Both the position numbers and the translations under genes were made by a program. Positions 1-13,246 of a stretch of DNA of 64,000 bases are shown one piece after another (positions within the stretch are counted from its first letter, which is position 1; every line of letters starts with the position of its first letter). The notes beneath the pieces are model-generated. The model saw only the letters and a program-made list of their open reading frames with translations, was not told the origin of the DNA and did no database searches. This DNA is from Hydractinia symbiolongicarpus (Eukaryota; Cnidaria; Hydrozoa; Anthoathecata; Hydractiniidae). The DNA lies in assembly GCF_029227915.1 (NCBI RefSeq), contig NC_079881.1:1426001-1490000 (forward strand). Reading direction: 5' to 3'.

Positions 1-3000
1 AACATTTCTGAAAACTACAAGTCTCATGCGTTTTAGTGGTGAAAAAATAATTTAAAAAATCGTTCGGGAAATGAGTTTACTCCCTGGGTACTTTCTTTGT
101 ATACTTTTGACTATACGGGCCGAGTCTGAGATTTACGGGAAGTCGCGGGTTTTCGTTTGCCGGCGATTAAACTTCTTTTATTCAGCGTCTCATCAAAAAT
201 GAAAACATTTTTAAAAACTACAAGTCTCATGGGCTTTAGTGGTTAAATAATAATTTAAAAAATCGTTCGGGAAATGAGTTTACTCCCTGGGTGCTTTCTT
301 TGTATACATTCGACTATACGGGCCAAGCCCGGGATGTACGGGAAATCGCGGGTTTCGTTTGCCGGCGATTAAACTACTTTCATTAAGCGTCTCATCAAAA
401 ATGAACACATTTCTGAAAACTACAAGTCTCATGCGTTTTAGTGATGAAAAAATAATTTAAAAAATCGCTCGGGAAATGAGTTTACTCCCTGGGTACTTTC
501 TTTGTATACTTTTGACTATACGGGCCGAGTCCGGGATTTACGGGAAGTCGCGGGTTTTCGTTTGCCGGCGATTAAACTTCTTTTATTCAGCGCCTCATCA
601 AAAATGAAAACACTTTTGAAAACTACAAGTCTCATGCGTTTTAGTGGTGAAATAATAATTTAAAAAATCGTTCGGGAAATGAGTTTACTCCCAGGGTACT
701 TTCTTTGTATACTTTTGACTATACGGGCCGAGTCCGGGGTTTACGGGAAATGGCGGGTTTTCGTTTGCCGGCGATTAAACTTCTTTTATTCAGCGTCTCA
801 TCAAAAATGAAAACATTTTTGAAAACTACAAGTGTCATGCGTTTTAGTGGTGAAAAGATAATTTAAAAATCGTTTTGGAAATGAGTTTACTCACAGGGTA
901 CTTTCTTTGTATACATTCGACTATACGGGCCAAGCCTGGGATTTACGGGAAATCGCGGAATTTCGTTTGCCGGCGATTAAACCACTTTCACTAAGCGTCT
1001 CATCAAATATGAAAACATTTCTGAAAACTACAAGTCTCATGCGTTTTAGTGATGAAAAAATAATTTAAAAAATCGTTCGGGAAATGAGTTTACTCTCTGG
1101 GTACTTTCTTTGTATACTTTTGACTATACGGACCGAGTCCGGGATTTACGGGAAGTCGCGGGTTTTCGTTTGCCGGCGATTAAACCACTTTCATTAAGCG
1201 TCTCATCAAAAATGAACACATTTCTGAAAACTACAAGTCTCATGCGTTTTAGTGATGAAAAAATAATTTAAAAAGTCGTTCGGGAAATGAGTTTACTCCC
1301 TGGGTACTTTCTTTGTATACTTTTGACTATACGGGCCGAGTCCGGGATTTACGGGAAGTCGCGGGTTTTCGTTTGCCGGCGATTAAACTTCTTTTATTCA
1401 GCGTCTCATCAAAAATGAAAACACTTTTGAAAACTACAAGTCTCATGCGTTTTAGTGGTGAAATAATAACTAAAAAAATCGTTCGGGAAATGAGTTTACT
1501 CCCAGGGTACTTTCTTTGTATACTTTTGACTATACGGGCCGAGTCCGGGGTTTACGGGAAATGGCGGGTTTTCGTTTGCCGGCGATTAAACCACTTTCAC
1601 TAAGCGTCTCATCAAATATGAAAACATTTCTGAAAACTACAAGTCTCATGCGTTTTAGTGATGAAAAAATAATTTAAAAAATCGTTCGGGAAATGAGTTT
1701 ACTCTCTGGGTACTTTCTTTGTATACTTTTGACTATACGGACCGAGTCCGGGATTTACGGGAAGTCGCGGGTTTTCGTTTGCCGGCGATTAAACCACTTT
1801 CATTAAGCGTCTCATCAAAAATGAACACATTTCTGAAAACTACAAGTCTCATGCGTTTTAGTGATGAAAAAATAATTTAAAAAATCGTTCGGGAAATGAG
1901 TTTACTCCCTGGGTACTTTCTTTGTATACTTTTGACTATACGGGCCGAGTCCGGGATTTACGGGAAGTCGCGGGTTTTCGTTTGCCGGCGATTAAACTTC
2001 TTTTATTCAGCGTCTCATCAAAAATGAAAACACTTTTGAAAACTACAAGTCTCATGCGTTTTTGTGGTGAAATAATAATTAAAAAAATCGTTCGGGAAAT
2101 GAGTTTACTCCCAGGGTACTTTCTTTGTATACTTTTGACTATACGGGCCGAGTCCGGGGTTTACGGGAAATGGCGGGTTTTCGTTTGCCGGCGATTAAAC
2201 TTCTTTTATTCAGCGTCTCATCAAAAATGAAAACATTTTTGAAAACTACAAGTCTCATGCGTTTTAGTGGTGAAAAGATAATTTAAAAAATCGTTTTGGA
2301 AATGAGTTTACTCACAGGGTACTTTCTTTGTATACATTCGACTATACGGGCCAAGCCCGGGATTTACGGGAAATCGCGGAATTTTGTTTGCCGGCGATTA
2401 AACCACTTTCACTAAGCGTCTCATCAAAAATGAAAACATTTCTGAAAACTACAAGTCTCATGCGTTTTAGTGATGAAAAAGTAATTTAAAAAATCGTTCG
2501 GGAAATGAGTTTACTCTCTGGGTACTTTCTTTGTATACTTTTGACTATACGGACCGAGTCCGGGATTTACGGGAAGTCGCGGGTTTTCGTTTGCCAGCGA
2601 TTAAACTTCTTTTATTCAGCGTCTCATCAAAAATGAAAACATTTTTGAAAACTACAAGTCTCATGCGTTTTAGTGGTGAAAAGATAATTTAAAAAATCGT
2701 TTTGGAAATGAGTTTACTCACAGGGTACTTTCTTTGTATACATTCGACTATACGGGCCAAGCCCGGGATTTACGGGAAATCGCGGAATTTCGTTTGCCGG
2801 CGATTAAACCACTTTCACTAAGCGTCTCATCAAAAATGCAAACATTTCTGAAAACTACAAGTCTCATGCGTTTTAGTGGTGAAATAATAATTAAAAAAAT
2901 CGTTCGGGAAATGAGTTTACTCCCAGGGTACTTTCTTTGTATACTTTTGACTATACGGGCCGAGTCCGGGGTTTACGGGAAATGGCGGGTTTTCGTTTGC

Positions 3001-4035
3001 CGGCGATTAAACTTCTTTTATTCAGCGTCTCATCAAAAATGAAAACATTTTTGAAAACTACAAGTCTCATGCGTTTTAGTGGTGAAAAGATAATTTAAAA
3101 AATCGTTTTGGAAATGAGTTTACTCACAGGGTACTTTCTTTGTATACATTCGACTATACGGGCCAAGCCCGGGATTTACGGGAAATCGCGGAATTTCGTT
3201 TGCCGGCGATTAAACCACTTTCACTAAGCGTCTCATCAAAAATGAAAACATTTCTGAAAACTACAAGTCTCATGCGTTTTAGTGATGAAAAAGTAATTTA
3301 AAAAATCGTTCGGGAAATGAGTTTACTCTCTGGGTACTTTCTTTGTATACTTTTGACTATACGGACCGCGTCCGGGATTTACGGGAAGTCGCGGGTTTTC
3401 GTTTGCCAGCGATTAAACTTCTTTTATTCAGCGTCTCATCAAAAATGAAAACATTTTTGAAAACTACAAGTCTCATGCGTTTTAGTGGTGAGAAGATAAT
3501 TTAAAAAATCGTTTTGGAAATGAGTTTACTCACAGGGTACTTTCTTTGTATACATTCGACTATACGGGCCAAGCCCGGGATTTACGGGAAATCGCGGAAT
3601 TTCGTTTGCCGGCGATTAAACCACTTTCACTAGGCGTCTCATCAAAAATGAAAACATTTCTGAAAACTACAAGTCTCATGCGTTTTAGTGATGTAAAAAT
3701 AATTTAAAAAATCGTTCGGGAAATAAGTTTACTCTCTGGGTACTTTCTTTGTATACTTTTGACTATACGGAGCGAGTCCGGGATTTACGGGAAGTCGCGG
3801 GTTTTCGTTTGCCGGCGATTAAACTTCTTTTATTCAGCGTCTCATCAAAAATGAAAACATTTTTGAAAACTACAAGTCTCATGCGTTTTAGTGGTGAAAA
3901 GATAATTTAAAAAATCGTTTTGGAAATGAGTTTACTCACAGGGTACTTTGTTTGTATACATTCGACTATACGGGCCAAGCCCGGGATTTACGGGAAATCG
4001 CGGAATTTCGTTTGCCGGCGATTAAACCACTTTCA
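1..4035 (+). repeat. Zone with 3- and 4-monomer higher-order units (609 / 812 bp)
   Basis: The private variant 'atgaacacatttctg' lies at 401, 1212 and 1821, giving spacings of 811 and 609 bp. The variant 'gatgaaaaagtaattt' recurs 812 bp apart (2,461 and 3,273 blocks). The 'tacggaccgagtcc' monomer recurs at about 1127, 1736, 2548 and 3360. Three-unit and four-unit blocks are therefore mixed, so this is not a fully regular higher-order repeat. Monomers alternate between a type with 'cttcttttattcag' and a type with 'ccactttcactaag' in the middle segment. Many also carry the 'cgttttggaaatgag' form typical of the left part of the window. Confidence 0.8.
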
Positions 4036-7000
4036 CTGAACGTCTCATCAAAAATAAAAACATTTCTGAAAACTACAAGTCTCATGCGTTTTAGTGATGA
4101 AAAAATAATTTAAAAAATCGTTCGGGAAATGAGTTTACTCCCTGGGTACTTTCTTTGTATACTTTTGACTATACGGGCCGAGTCCGGGATTTACGGGAAG
4201 TCTTGGGTTTTCGTTTGCCGACGATTAAACTTCTTTTATTCAGCGTCTCATCAAAAATGAAAACATTTTTGAAAACTACAAGTCTCATGCGTTTTAGTGG
4301 TGAAAAGATAATTTAAAAAATCGTTTTGGAAATGAGTTTACTCACAGGGTACTTTCTTTGTATACATTCGACTATACGGGCCAAGCCCGGGATTTACGGG
4401 AAATCGCGGGTTTTCGTTTGCCGGCGATTAAACTTCTTTTATTCAGCGTCTCATCAAAAATGAAAACATTTTTAAAAACTACAAGTCTCATGGGCCTTAG
4501 TGGTGAAATAATAATTTAAAAATTCGTTCGGGAAATGAGTTTACTCCCTGGGTACTTTCTTTGTATACTTTTGACTATACGGGCCGAGTCCGGGGTTTAC
4601 GGGAAATGGCGGGTTTTCGTTTGCCGGCGATTAAACTTCTTTTATTCAGCGTCTCATCAAAAATGAAAAAATTTTTGAAACCTACAAGTCTCATGCGTTT
4701 TAGTGGTGAAAAGTTAATTTAAAAAATCGTTTTGGAAATGAGTTTACTGACAGGGTACTTTCTTTGTATACATTCGACTATACAAGCCAAGCCCGCGATT
4801 TACGGGAAATCGCGGGTTTTCGTTTGCCGGCGATTAAACCACTTTCACTAAGCGTCTCATCAAAAATGAAAACATTTCTGAAAACTACAAGTCTCATGCG
4901 TTTTAGTGATGAAAAAATAATTTAAAAAATCGTTCGGGAAATGAGTTTACTCTCTGGGTACTTTCTTTGTATACTTTTGACTATACGGACCGAGTCCGGG
5001 ATTTACGGGAAGTCGCGGGTTTTCGTTTGCCGGCGATTAAACTTCTTTTATTCAGCGTCTCATCAAAAATGAAAACATTTTTGAAAACTACAAGTCTCAT
5101 GCGTTTTAGTGATGAAAAAATAATTTAAAAAATCGTTCGGGAAATGAGTTTACTCCCTGGGTACTTTCTTTGTATACTTTTGACTATACGGGCCGAGTCC
5201 GGGATTTACGGGAAGTCGCGGGTTTTCGTTTGCCGGCGATTAAACTTCTTTTATTCAGCGTCTCATCAAAAATGAAAACACTTTTGAAAACTACAAGTCT
5301 CATGCGTTTTAGTGGTGAAAAGATAATTTAAAAATCGTTTTGGAAATGAGTTTACTCACAGGGTACTTTCTTTGTATACATTCGACTATACGGGCCAAGC
5401 CCGGGATTTACGGGAAATCACGGAATTTCGTTTGCCGGCGATTAAACCACTTTCACTAACCGTCTCATCAAAAATGAAAACATTTCTGAAAACTACAAGT
5501 CTCATGCGTTTTAGTGATGAAAAAATAATTTAAAAAATCGTTCGGGAAATGAGTTTACTCTCTGGGTACTTTCTTTGTATACTTTTGACTATACGGACCG
5601 AGTCCGGGATTTACGGGAAGTCGCGGGTTTTCGTTTGCCGGCGATTAAACTTCTTTTATTCAGCGTCTCATCAAAAATGAAAACATTTTTGAAAACTACA
5701 AGTCTCATGCGTTTTAGTGGTGAAAAGATAATTTAAAAAATCGTTTTGGAAATGAGTTTACTCACAGGGTACTTTCTTTGTATACATTCGACTATACGGG
5801 CCAAGCCCGTGATTTACGGGAAATCGCGGAATTTCGTTTGCCGGCGATTAAACCACTTTCACTGAACGTCTCATCAAAAATAAAAACATTTCTGAAAACT
5901 ACAAGTCTCATGCGTTTTAGTGATGAAAAAATAATTTAAAAAATCGTTCGGGAAATGAGTTTACTCCCTGGGTACTTTCTTTGTATACTTTTGACTATAC
6001 GGGCCGAGTCCGGGATTTACGGGAAGTCTTCGGTTTTCGTTTGCCGACGATTAAACTTCTTTTATTCAGCGTCTCATCAAAAATGAAAACATTTTTGAAA
6101 ACTACAAGTCTCATGCGTTTTAGTGGTGAAAAGATAATTTAAAAAATCGTTTTGGAAATGAGTTTACTCACAGGGTACTTTCTTTGTATACATTCGACTA
6201 TACGGGCCAAGCCCGGGATTTACGGGAAATCGAGGGTTTTCGTTTGCCGGCGATTAAACCACTTTCATTAAGCGTCTCATCAAAAATGAAAACATTTTTA
6301 AAAACTACAAGTCTCATGGGCTTTAGTGGTGAAATAATAATTTAAAAATTCGTTCGGGAAATGAGTTTACTTCCTGGGTACTTTCTTTGTATACTTTTGA
6401 CTATACGGGCCGAGTTCGGGGTTTACGGGAAATGGCGGGTTTTCGTTTGCCGGCGATTAAACTTCTTTTATTCAGCGTCTCATCAAAAATGAAAACATTT
6501 TTGAAACCTACAAGTCTCATGCGTTTTAGTGGTGAAAAGTTAATTTAAAAAATCGTTTTGGAAATGAGTTTACTGACAGGGTACTTTCTTTGTATACATT
6601 CGACTATACAAGCCAAGCCCGCGATTTACGGGAAATCGCGGGTTTTCGTTTGCCGGCGATTAAACCACTTTCACTAAGCGTCTCATCAAAAATGAAAACA
6701 TTTCTGAAAACTACAAGTCTCATGCGTTTTAGTGATGAAAAAATAATTTAAAAAATCGTTCGGGAAATGAGTTTACTCTCTGGGTACTTTCTTTGTATAC
6801 TTTTGACTATACGGACCGAGTCCGGGATTTACGGGAAGTCGCGGGTTTTCGTTTGCCGGCGATTAAACTTCTTTTATTCAGCGTCTCATCAAAAATGAAA
6901 ACATTTTTGAAAACTACAAGTCTCATGCGTTTTAGTGATGAAAAAATAATTTAAAAAATCGTTCAGGAAATGAGTTTACTCCCTGGGTACTTTCTTTGTA

Positions 7001-8384
7001 TACTTTTGACTATACGGGCCGAGTCCGGGATTTACGGGAAGTCGCGGGTTTTCGTTTGCCGGCGATTAAACTTCTTTTATTCAGCGTCTCATCAAAAATG
7101 AAAACACTTTTGAAAACTACAAGTCTCATGTGTTTTAGTGGTGAAAAGATAATTTAAAAAATCGTTTTGAAAATGAGTTGACTCACAGGGTATTTTCTTT
7201 GTATACATTCGACTATACGGGCCAAGCCCGGGATTTACGGGAAATCACGGAATTTCGTTTGCCGGCGATTAAACCACTTTCACTAACCGTCTCATCAAGA
7301 ATGAAAACATTTCTGAAAACTACAAGTCTCATGCGTTTTAGTGATGAAAAAATAATTTAAAAAATCGTTCGGGAAATGAGTTTACTCTCTGGGTACTTTC
7401 TTTGTATACTTTTGACTATACGGACCGAGTCCGGGATTTACGGGAAGTCGCGGGTTTTTGTTTGCCGGCGATTAAACTTCTTTTATTCAGCGTCTCATCA
7501 AAAATGAAAACATTTTTGAAAACTACAAGTCTCATGCGTTTTAGTGGAGAAAAGATAATTTAAAAAATCGTTTTGGAAATGAGTTTACTCACAGGGTACT
7601 TTCTTTGTATACATTCGACTATACGGGCCAAGCCCGGGATTTACGGGAAATCGCGGAATTTCGTTTGCCGGCGATTAAACCACTTTCACTGAACGTCTCA
7701 TCAAAAATAAAAACATTTCTGAAAACTACAAGTCTCATGCGTTTTAGTGGTGAAAAGATAATTTAAAAAATCGTTTTGGAAATGAGTTTACTCACAGGGT
7801 ACTTTCTTTGTATACATTCGACTATACGGGCCAAGCCCGGGATTTACGGGAAATCGAGGGTTTTCGTTTGCCGGCGATTAAACCACTTTCATTAAGCGTC
7901 TCATCAAAAATGAAAACATTTCTGAAAACTACAAGTCTCATGCGTTTTAGTGGTGAAAAAATAATTTAAAAAATCGTTCGGGAAATGAGTTTACTCCCTG
8001 GGTACCTTCTTTGTATACTTTTGACTATACGGGCCGAGTCCGGGATTTACGGGAAATCGAGGGTTTTCGTTTGCCGGCGATTAAACCACTTTCATTAAGC
8101 GTCTCATCAAAAATGAAAACATTTCTGAAAACTACAAGTCTCATGCGTTTTAGTGATGAAAAAATAATTTAAAAAATCGTTCGGGAAAATGAGTTTACTC
8201 CCTGGGTACTTTCTTTGTATACTTTTGACTATACGGGCCGAGTCCGGGATTTACGGGAAGTCTTGGGTTTTCGTTTGCCGACGATTAAACTTCTTTTATT
8301 CAGCGTCTCATCAAAAATGAAAACATTTTTGAAACTACAAGTCTCATGCGTTTTAGTGGTGAAAAGATAATTTAAAAAATCGTT
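4036..8384 (+). repeat. 9-monomer higher-order repeat (~1,827 bp)
   Basis: The variant 'ctgaacgtctcatc' followed by 'aaaataaaaac' marks unit starts at 4038, 5864 and 7691 (offsets 1826 and 1827). A related copy at 9518 is again 1827 bp on. The linked variant 'gaagtctt' plus 'tttgccgacg' follows at about 4200 and 6026. The inverted-repeat monomer falls at 4792 and 6618. Units one and two align throughout with few differences. The third unit is rearranged: the 'gaagtctt' monomer lies about 570 bp after the marker instead of about 165 bp, so about two extra monomers have been inserted. Confidence 0.8.
4792..4816. repeat. Perfect 10-bp inverted repeat, 5-nt loop (first of six)
   Basis: The arms 'cccgcgattt' and 'aaatcgcggg' are exact reverse complements around the loop 'acggg'. 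The ordinary monomer has 'cccgggattt' and keeps only the inner 5-bp stem 'gattt'/'aaatc'. Perfect copies are at 4792-4816, 6618-6642, 9054-9078, 10,472-10,496, 11,486-11,510 and 12,905-12,929. All are in monomers with 'ctatacaagcc' or 'tacaagccaa' and all lie in the 9- and 12-monomer zones. Confidence 0.9.
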
Positions 8385-11300
8385 TTGAAAATGAGTTTAC
8401 TCACAGGGTACTTTCTTTGTATACATTCGACTATACGGGCCAAGCACGGGATTTACGGGAAATCGAGGGTTTTCGTTTGCCGGCGATTAAACCACTTTCA
8501 TTAAGCGTCTCATCAAAAATGAAAACATTTCTGAAAACTACAAGTCTCATGCGTTTTAGTGGTGGAAAAATAATTTAAAAAATCGTTCGGGAAATGAGTT
8601 TACTCCCTGGGTACCTTCTTTGTATACTTTTGACTATACGGGCCGAGTCCGGGATTTACGGAAAATCGCGGGTTTTCGTTTGCCGGCGATTAAACTTCTT
8701 TTATTCAGCGTCTCATCAAAAATGAAAACATTTTTAAAAACTACAAGTCTCATGGGCTTTAGTGGTGAAATAATAATTTAAAAAATCGTTCGGGAAATGA
8801 GTTTACTCCCTGGGTACTTTCTTTGTATACTTTTGACTATACGGGCCGAGTCCGGGGTTTACGGGAAATGGCGGGTTTTTGTTTGCCGGCGATTAAACTT
8901 CTTTTATTCAGCGTCTCATCAAAAATGAAAACATCTTTGAAACCTACAAGTCTCATGCGTTTTAGTGGTGAAAAGTTAATTTAAAAAATCGTTTTGGAAA
9001 TGAGTTTACTGACAGGGTACTTTCTTTGTATACATTCGACTATACAAGCCAAGCCCGCGATTTACGGGAAATCGCGGGTTTTCGTTTGCCGGCGATTAAA
9101 CCACTTTCACTAAGCGTCTCATCAAAAATGAAAACATTTCTGAAAACTACAAGTCTCATGCGTTTTAGTGATGAAAAAATAATTTGAAAAATCGTTCGGG
9201 AAATGAGTTTACTCTCTGGGTACTTTCTTTGTATACTTTTGACTATACGGACCGAGTCCGGGATTTACGGGAAGTCGCGGGATTTCGTTTGCCGGCGATT
9301 AAACTTCTTTTATTCAGCGTCTCATCAAAAATGAAAACATTTTTGAAAACTACAAGTCTCATGCGTTTTAGTGGTGAAAAGATAATTTAAAAAATCGTTT
9401 TGGAAATGAGTTTACTCACAGGGTACTTTCTTTGTATACATTCGACTATACGGGCCAAGCCCGGGATTTACGGGAAATCGCGGAATTTCGTTTGCCGGTG
9501 ATTAAACCACTTTCACTGAACGTCTCATCAAAAATGAAAACATTTCTGAAAACTACAAGTCTCATGCGTTTTAGTGATGAAAAATAATTTAAAAAATCGT
9601 TCGGGAAATGAGTTTACTCCCTGGGTACTTTCTTTGTATACTTTTGACTATACGGGCCGAGTCCGGGACTTACGGGAAGTCTTGGGTTTTCTTTTCCCGA
9701 CGATTAAACTTCTTTTATTCAGCGTCTCATCAAAAATGAAAATATTTTTGAAAACTACAAGTCTCATGCGTTTTAGTGGTGAAAAGATAATTTAAAAAAT
9801 CGTTTTGGAAATGAGTTTACTCACAGGGTACTTTCTTTGTATACATTCGACTATACGGCCAAGTCCGGGATTTACGGGAAATCGAGGGTTTTCGTTTGCC
9901 GGCGATTAAACCACTTTCATTAAGCGTCTCATCAAAAATGAAAACATTTCTGAAAACTACAAGTCTCATGCGTTTTAGTGGTGAAAAAATAATTTAAAAA
10001 ATCGTTCGGGAAATGAGTTTACTCCCTGGGTACCTTCTTTGTATACTTTTGACTATACGGGCCGAGTCCGGGATTTACGGGAAATCGCGGGTTTTCGTTT
10101 TCCGGCGATTAAACTTCTTTTATTCAGCGTCTCATCAAAAATGAAAACATTTTTAAAAACTACAAGTCTCATGGGCTTTAGTGGTGAAATAATAATTTAA
10201 AAAATCGTTCGGGAAATGAGTTTACTCCCTGGCTACTTTCTTTGTATACTTTTGACTATACGGGCCGAGTCCGGGGTTTACGGGAAATGGCGGGTTTTCG
10301 TTTGCCGGCGATTAAACTTCTTTTATTCAGCGTCTCATCAAAAATGAAAACATTTTTGAAACCTACAAGTCTTATGCGTTTTAGTGGTGTAAAGTTAATT
10401 TAAAAAATCGTTTTGGAAATGAGTTTACTGACAGGGTACTTTCTTTGCATACATTCGACTATACAAGCCAACCCGCGATTTACGGGAAATCGCGGGTTTT
10501 CGTTTGCCGGCGATTAAACCACTTTCATTAAGCGTCTCATCAAAAATGAAAACATTTCTGAAAACTACAAGTCTCATGCGTTTTAGTGATGAAAAAATAA
10601 TTTAAAAAGTCGTTCGGGAAATGAGTGTACTCCCTGGGTACCTTCTTTGTATACTTTTGACTATACGGTCCGAGTCCGGGATTTACGGGAAATCGCGGGT
10701 TTTCTTTTGCCGGCGATTAAACTTCTTTTATTCAGCATCTCATCAAAAATGAAAACATTTTTAAAAACTACAAGTCTCATGGGCTTTAGTGGTGAAATAA
10801 TAATTTAAAAAATCGTTTTGGAAATGAGTTTACTCACAGGGTACCTTCTTTGTATACATTCGACTATACGGGCCAAGCCCGGGATTTACGGGAAATCGCG
10901 GAATTTCGTTTGCCGGCGATTAAACCACTTTCACTAAGTGTCTCATCAAAAATGAAAACATTTCTGAAAACTACAATTCTCATGCGTTTTAGTGGTGAAA
11001 AAATAATTTAAAAAATCGTGCGGGAAATAAGTTTACTCCCTGGGTACCTTCTTTTTATACTTTTGACTATACGGGCCGAATCCGGGATTTACGGAAAATC
11101 GCGGGTTTTCGTTTGCCGGCGATTAAACTTCTTTTATTCAGCGTCTCATCAAAAATGAAAACATTTTTAAAAACTACAAGTCTCATGGGCTTTAGAGGTG
11201 AAATAATAATTTAAAAAATCGTTCGGGAAATGAGTTTACTCCCTGGGTACTTTCTTTGTATACTTTTGACTATACGGGCCGAGTCCGGGGTTTACGGGAA

Positions 11301-13246
11301 ATGGCGGGTTTTTGTTTGCCGGCGATTAAACTTCTTTTATTCAGCGTCTCATCAAAAATGAAAACATCTTTGAAACCTAAAAGTCTCATGCGTTTTAGTG
11401 GTGAAAAGTTATTTAAAAAATCGTTTTGGAAATGAGTTTACTGACAGGGTACTTTCTTTGTATACATTCGACTATACAAGCCAAGCCCGCGATTTACGGG
11501 AAATCGCGGGTTTTCGTTTGCCGGCGATTAAACCACTTTCACTAAGCGTCTCATCAAAAATGAAAACATTTCTGAAAACTACAAGTCTCATGCGTTTTAG
11601 TGATGAAAAAATAATTTAAAAAATCGTTCGGGAAATGAGTTTACTCTCTGGGTACTTTCTTTGTATACTTTTGACTATACGGACCGAGTCCGGGATTTAC
11701 GGGAAGTCGCGGGATTTCGTTTGCCGGCGATTAAACTTCTTTTATTCAGCGTCTCATCAAAAATGAAAACATTTTTGAAAACTACAAGTCTCATGCGTTT
11801 TAGTGGTGAAAATATAATTTAAAAAATCGTTTTGGAAATGAGTTTACTCACAGGGTACTTTCTTTGTATACATTCGACTATACGGGCCAAGCCCGGGATT
11901 TACGGGAAATCGCGGAATTTCGTTTGCCGGCGATTAAACCACTTTCACTGAACGTCTCATCAAAAATGAAAACATTTCTGAAAACTACAAGTCTCATGCG
12001 TTTTAGTGATGAAAAGTAATTTAAAAAATCGTTCGGGAAATGAGTTTACTCCCTGGGTACTTTCTTTGTATACTTTTGACTATACGGGCCGAGCCCGGGA
12101 TTTACGGGAAGTCTTGGGTTTTCGTTTGCCGACGATTAAACTTCTTTTATTCAGCGTCTCAACAAAAATGAAAACATTTTTGAAAACTACAAGTCTCATG
12201 CGTTTTAGTGGTGAAAAGATAATTTAAAAAATCGTTTTGGAAATGAGTTTACTCACAGGGTACTTTCTTTAAATACATTCGACTATACGGCCAAGTCCGC
12301 GATTTACGGGAAATCGAGGGTTTTCGTTTGCCGGCGATTAAACCACTTTCATTAAGCGTCTCATCAAAAATGAAAACATTTCTGAAAACTACAAGTCTCA
12401 TGCGTTTTAGTGGTGAAAAAATAATTTAAAAAATCGTTCGGGAAATGAGTTTACTCCCTGGGTACCTTCTTTGTATACTTTTGACTATACGAGCCGAGTC
12501 CGGGATTTACGGGAAATCGCGGGTTTTCGTTTGCCGGCGATTAAACTTCTTTTATTCAGCGTCTCATCAAAAATGAAAACATTTTTAAAAACTACAAGTC
12601 TCATGGGCTTTAGTGGTGAAATAATAATTTAAAAAATCGTTCGGGAAATGAGTTTACTCCCTGGCTACTTTCTTTGTATACTTTTGACTATACGGGCCGA
12701 GTCCGGGGTTTACGGGAAATGGCGGGTTTTCGTTTGCCGGCGATTAAACTTCTTTTATTCAGCGTCTCATCAAAAATGAAAACATTTTTGAAACCTACAA
12801 GTCTCATGCGTTTTAGTGGTGTAAAGTTAAGTTAAAAAATCGTTTTGGAAATGAGTTTACTGACAGGGTACTTTCTTTGTATACATTCGACTATACAAGC
12901 CAAGCCCGCGATTTACGGGAAATCGCGGGTTTTCGTTTGCCGGCGATTAAACCACTTTCATTAAGCGTCTCATCAAAAATGAAAACATTTCTGAAAACTA
13001 CAAGTCTCATGCGTTTTAGTGATGAAAAAATAATTTAAAAAGTCGTTCGGGAAATGAGTGTACTCCCTGGGTACGTTCTTTGTATACTTTTGACTATACG
13101 GTCCGAGTCCGGGATTTACGGGAAATCGCGGGTTTTCTTTTGCCGGCGATTAAACTTCTTTTATTCAGCATCTCATCAAAAATGAAAACATTTTTAAAAA
13201 CTACAAGTCTCATGGGCTTTAGTGGTGAAATAATAATTTAAAAAAT
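8385..13246 (+). repeat. Two tandem copies of a 12-monomer unit (2,432 bp)
   Basis: Shared private variants sit about 2,432 bp apart: 'ctgaacgtc' at 9518 and 11,950, 'gtaaagtta' at 10,389 and 12,821, 'tacggtccgag' near 10,664 and 13,096, and 'acatctttgaaacc' at 8931 and about 11,364. The copies run about 8,385-10,815 and 10,816-13,246. The second copy stops matching where the text changes from 'cgttttgg' to 'cgttcggg' near 13,245. Several 1-bp indels differ between the copies. One example is the missing A in 'gatgaaaaataattt' (9576) against 'gatgaaaagtaattt' (12,009). Confidence 0.82.

Noticed and set aside
99-130. Bacterial-type promoter (tataat-like boxes) around 'gtatac' or 'taataattt'
   Set aside because: These are fixed parts of an AT-rich satellite repeated hundreds of times, with no gene downstream.
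909-930. CENP-B box in the 'attcgactatacggg' segment of many left-zone monomers
   Set aside because: TTCG, A and CGGG are all present, but the gap between TTCG and A is one base too short, so the 17-bp spacing of the box is not met.
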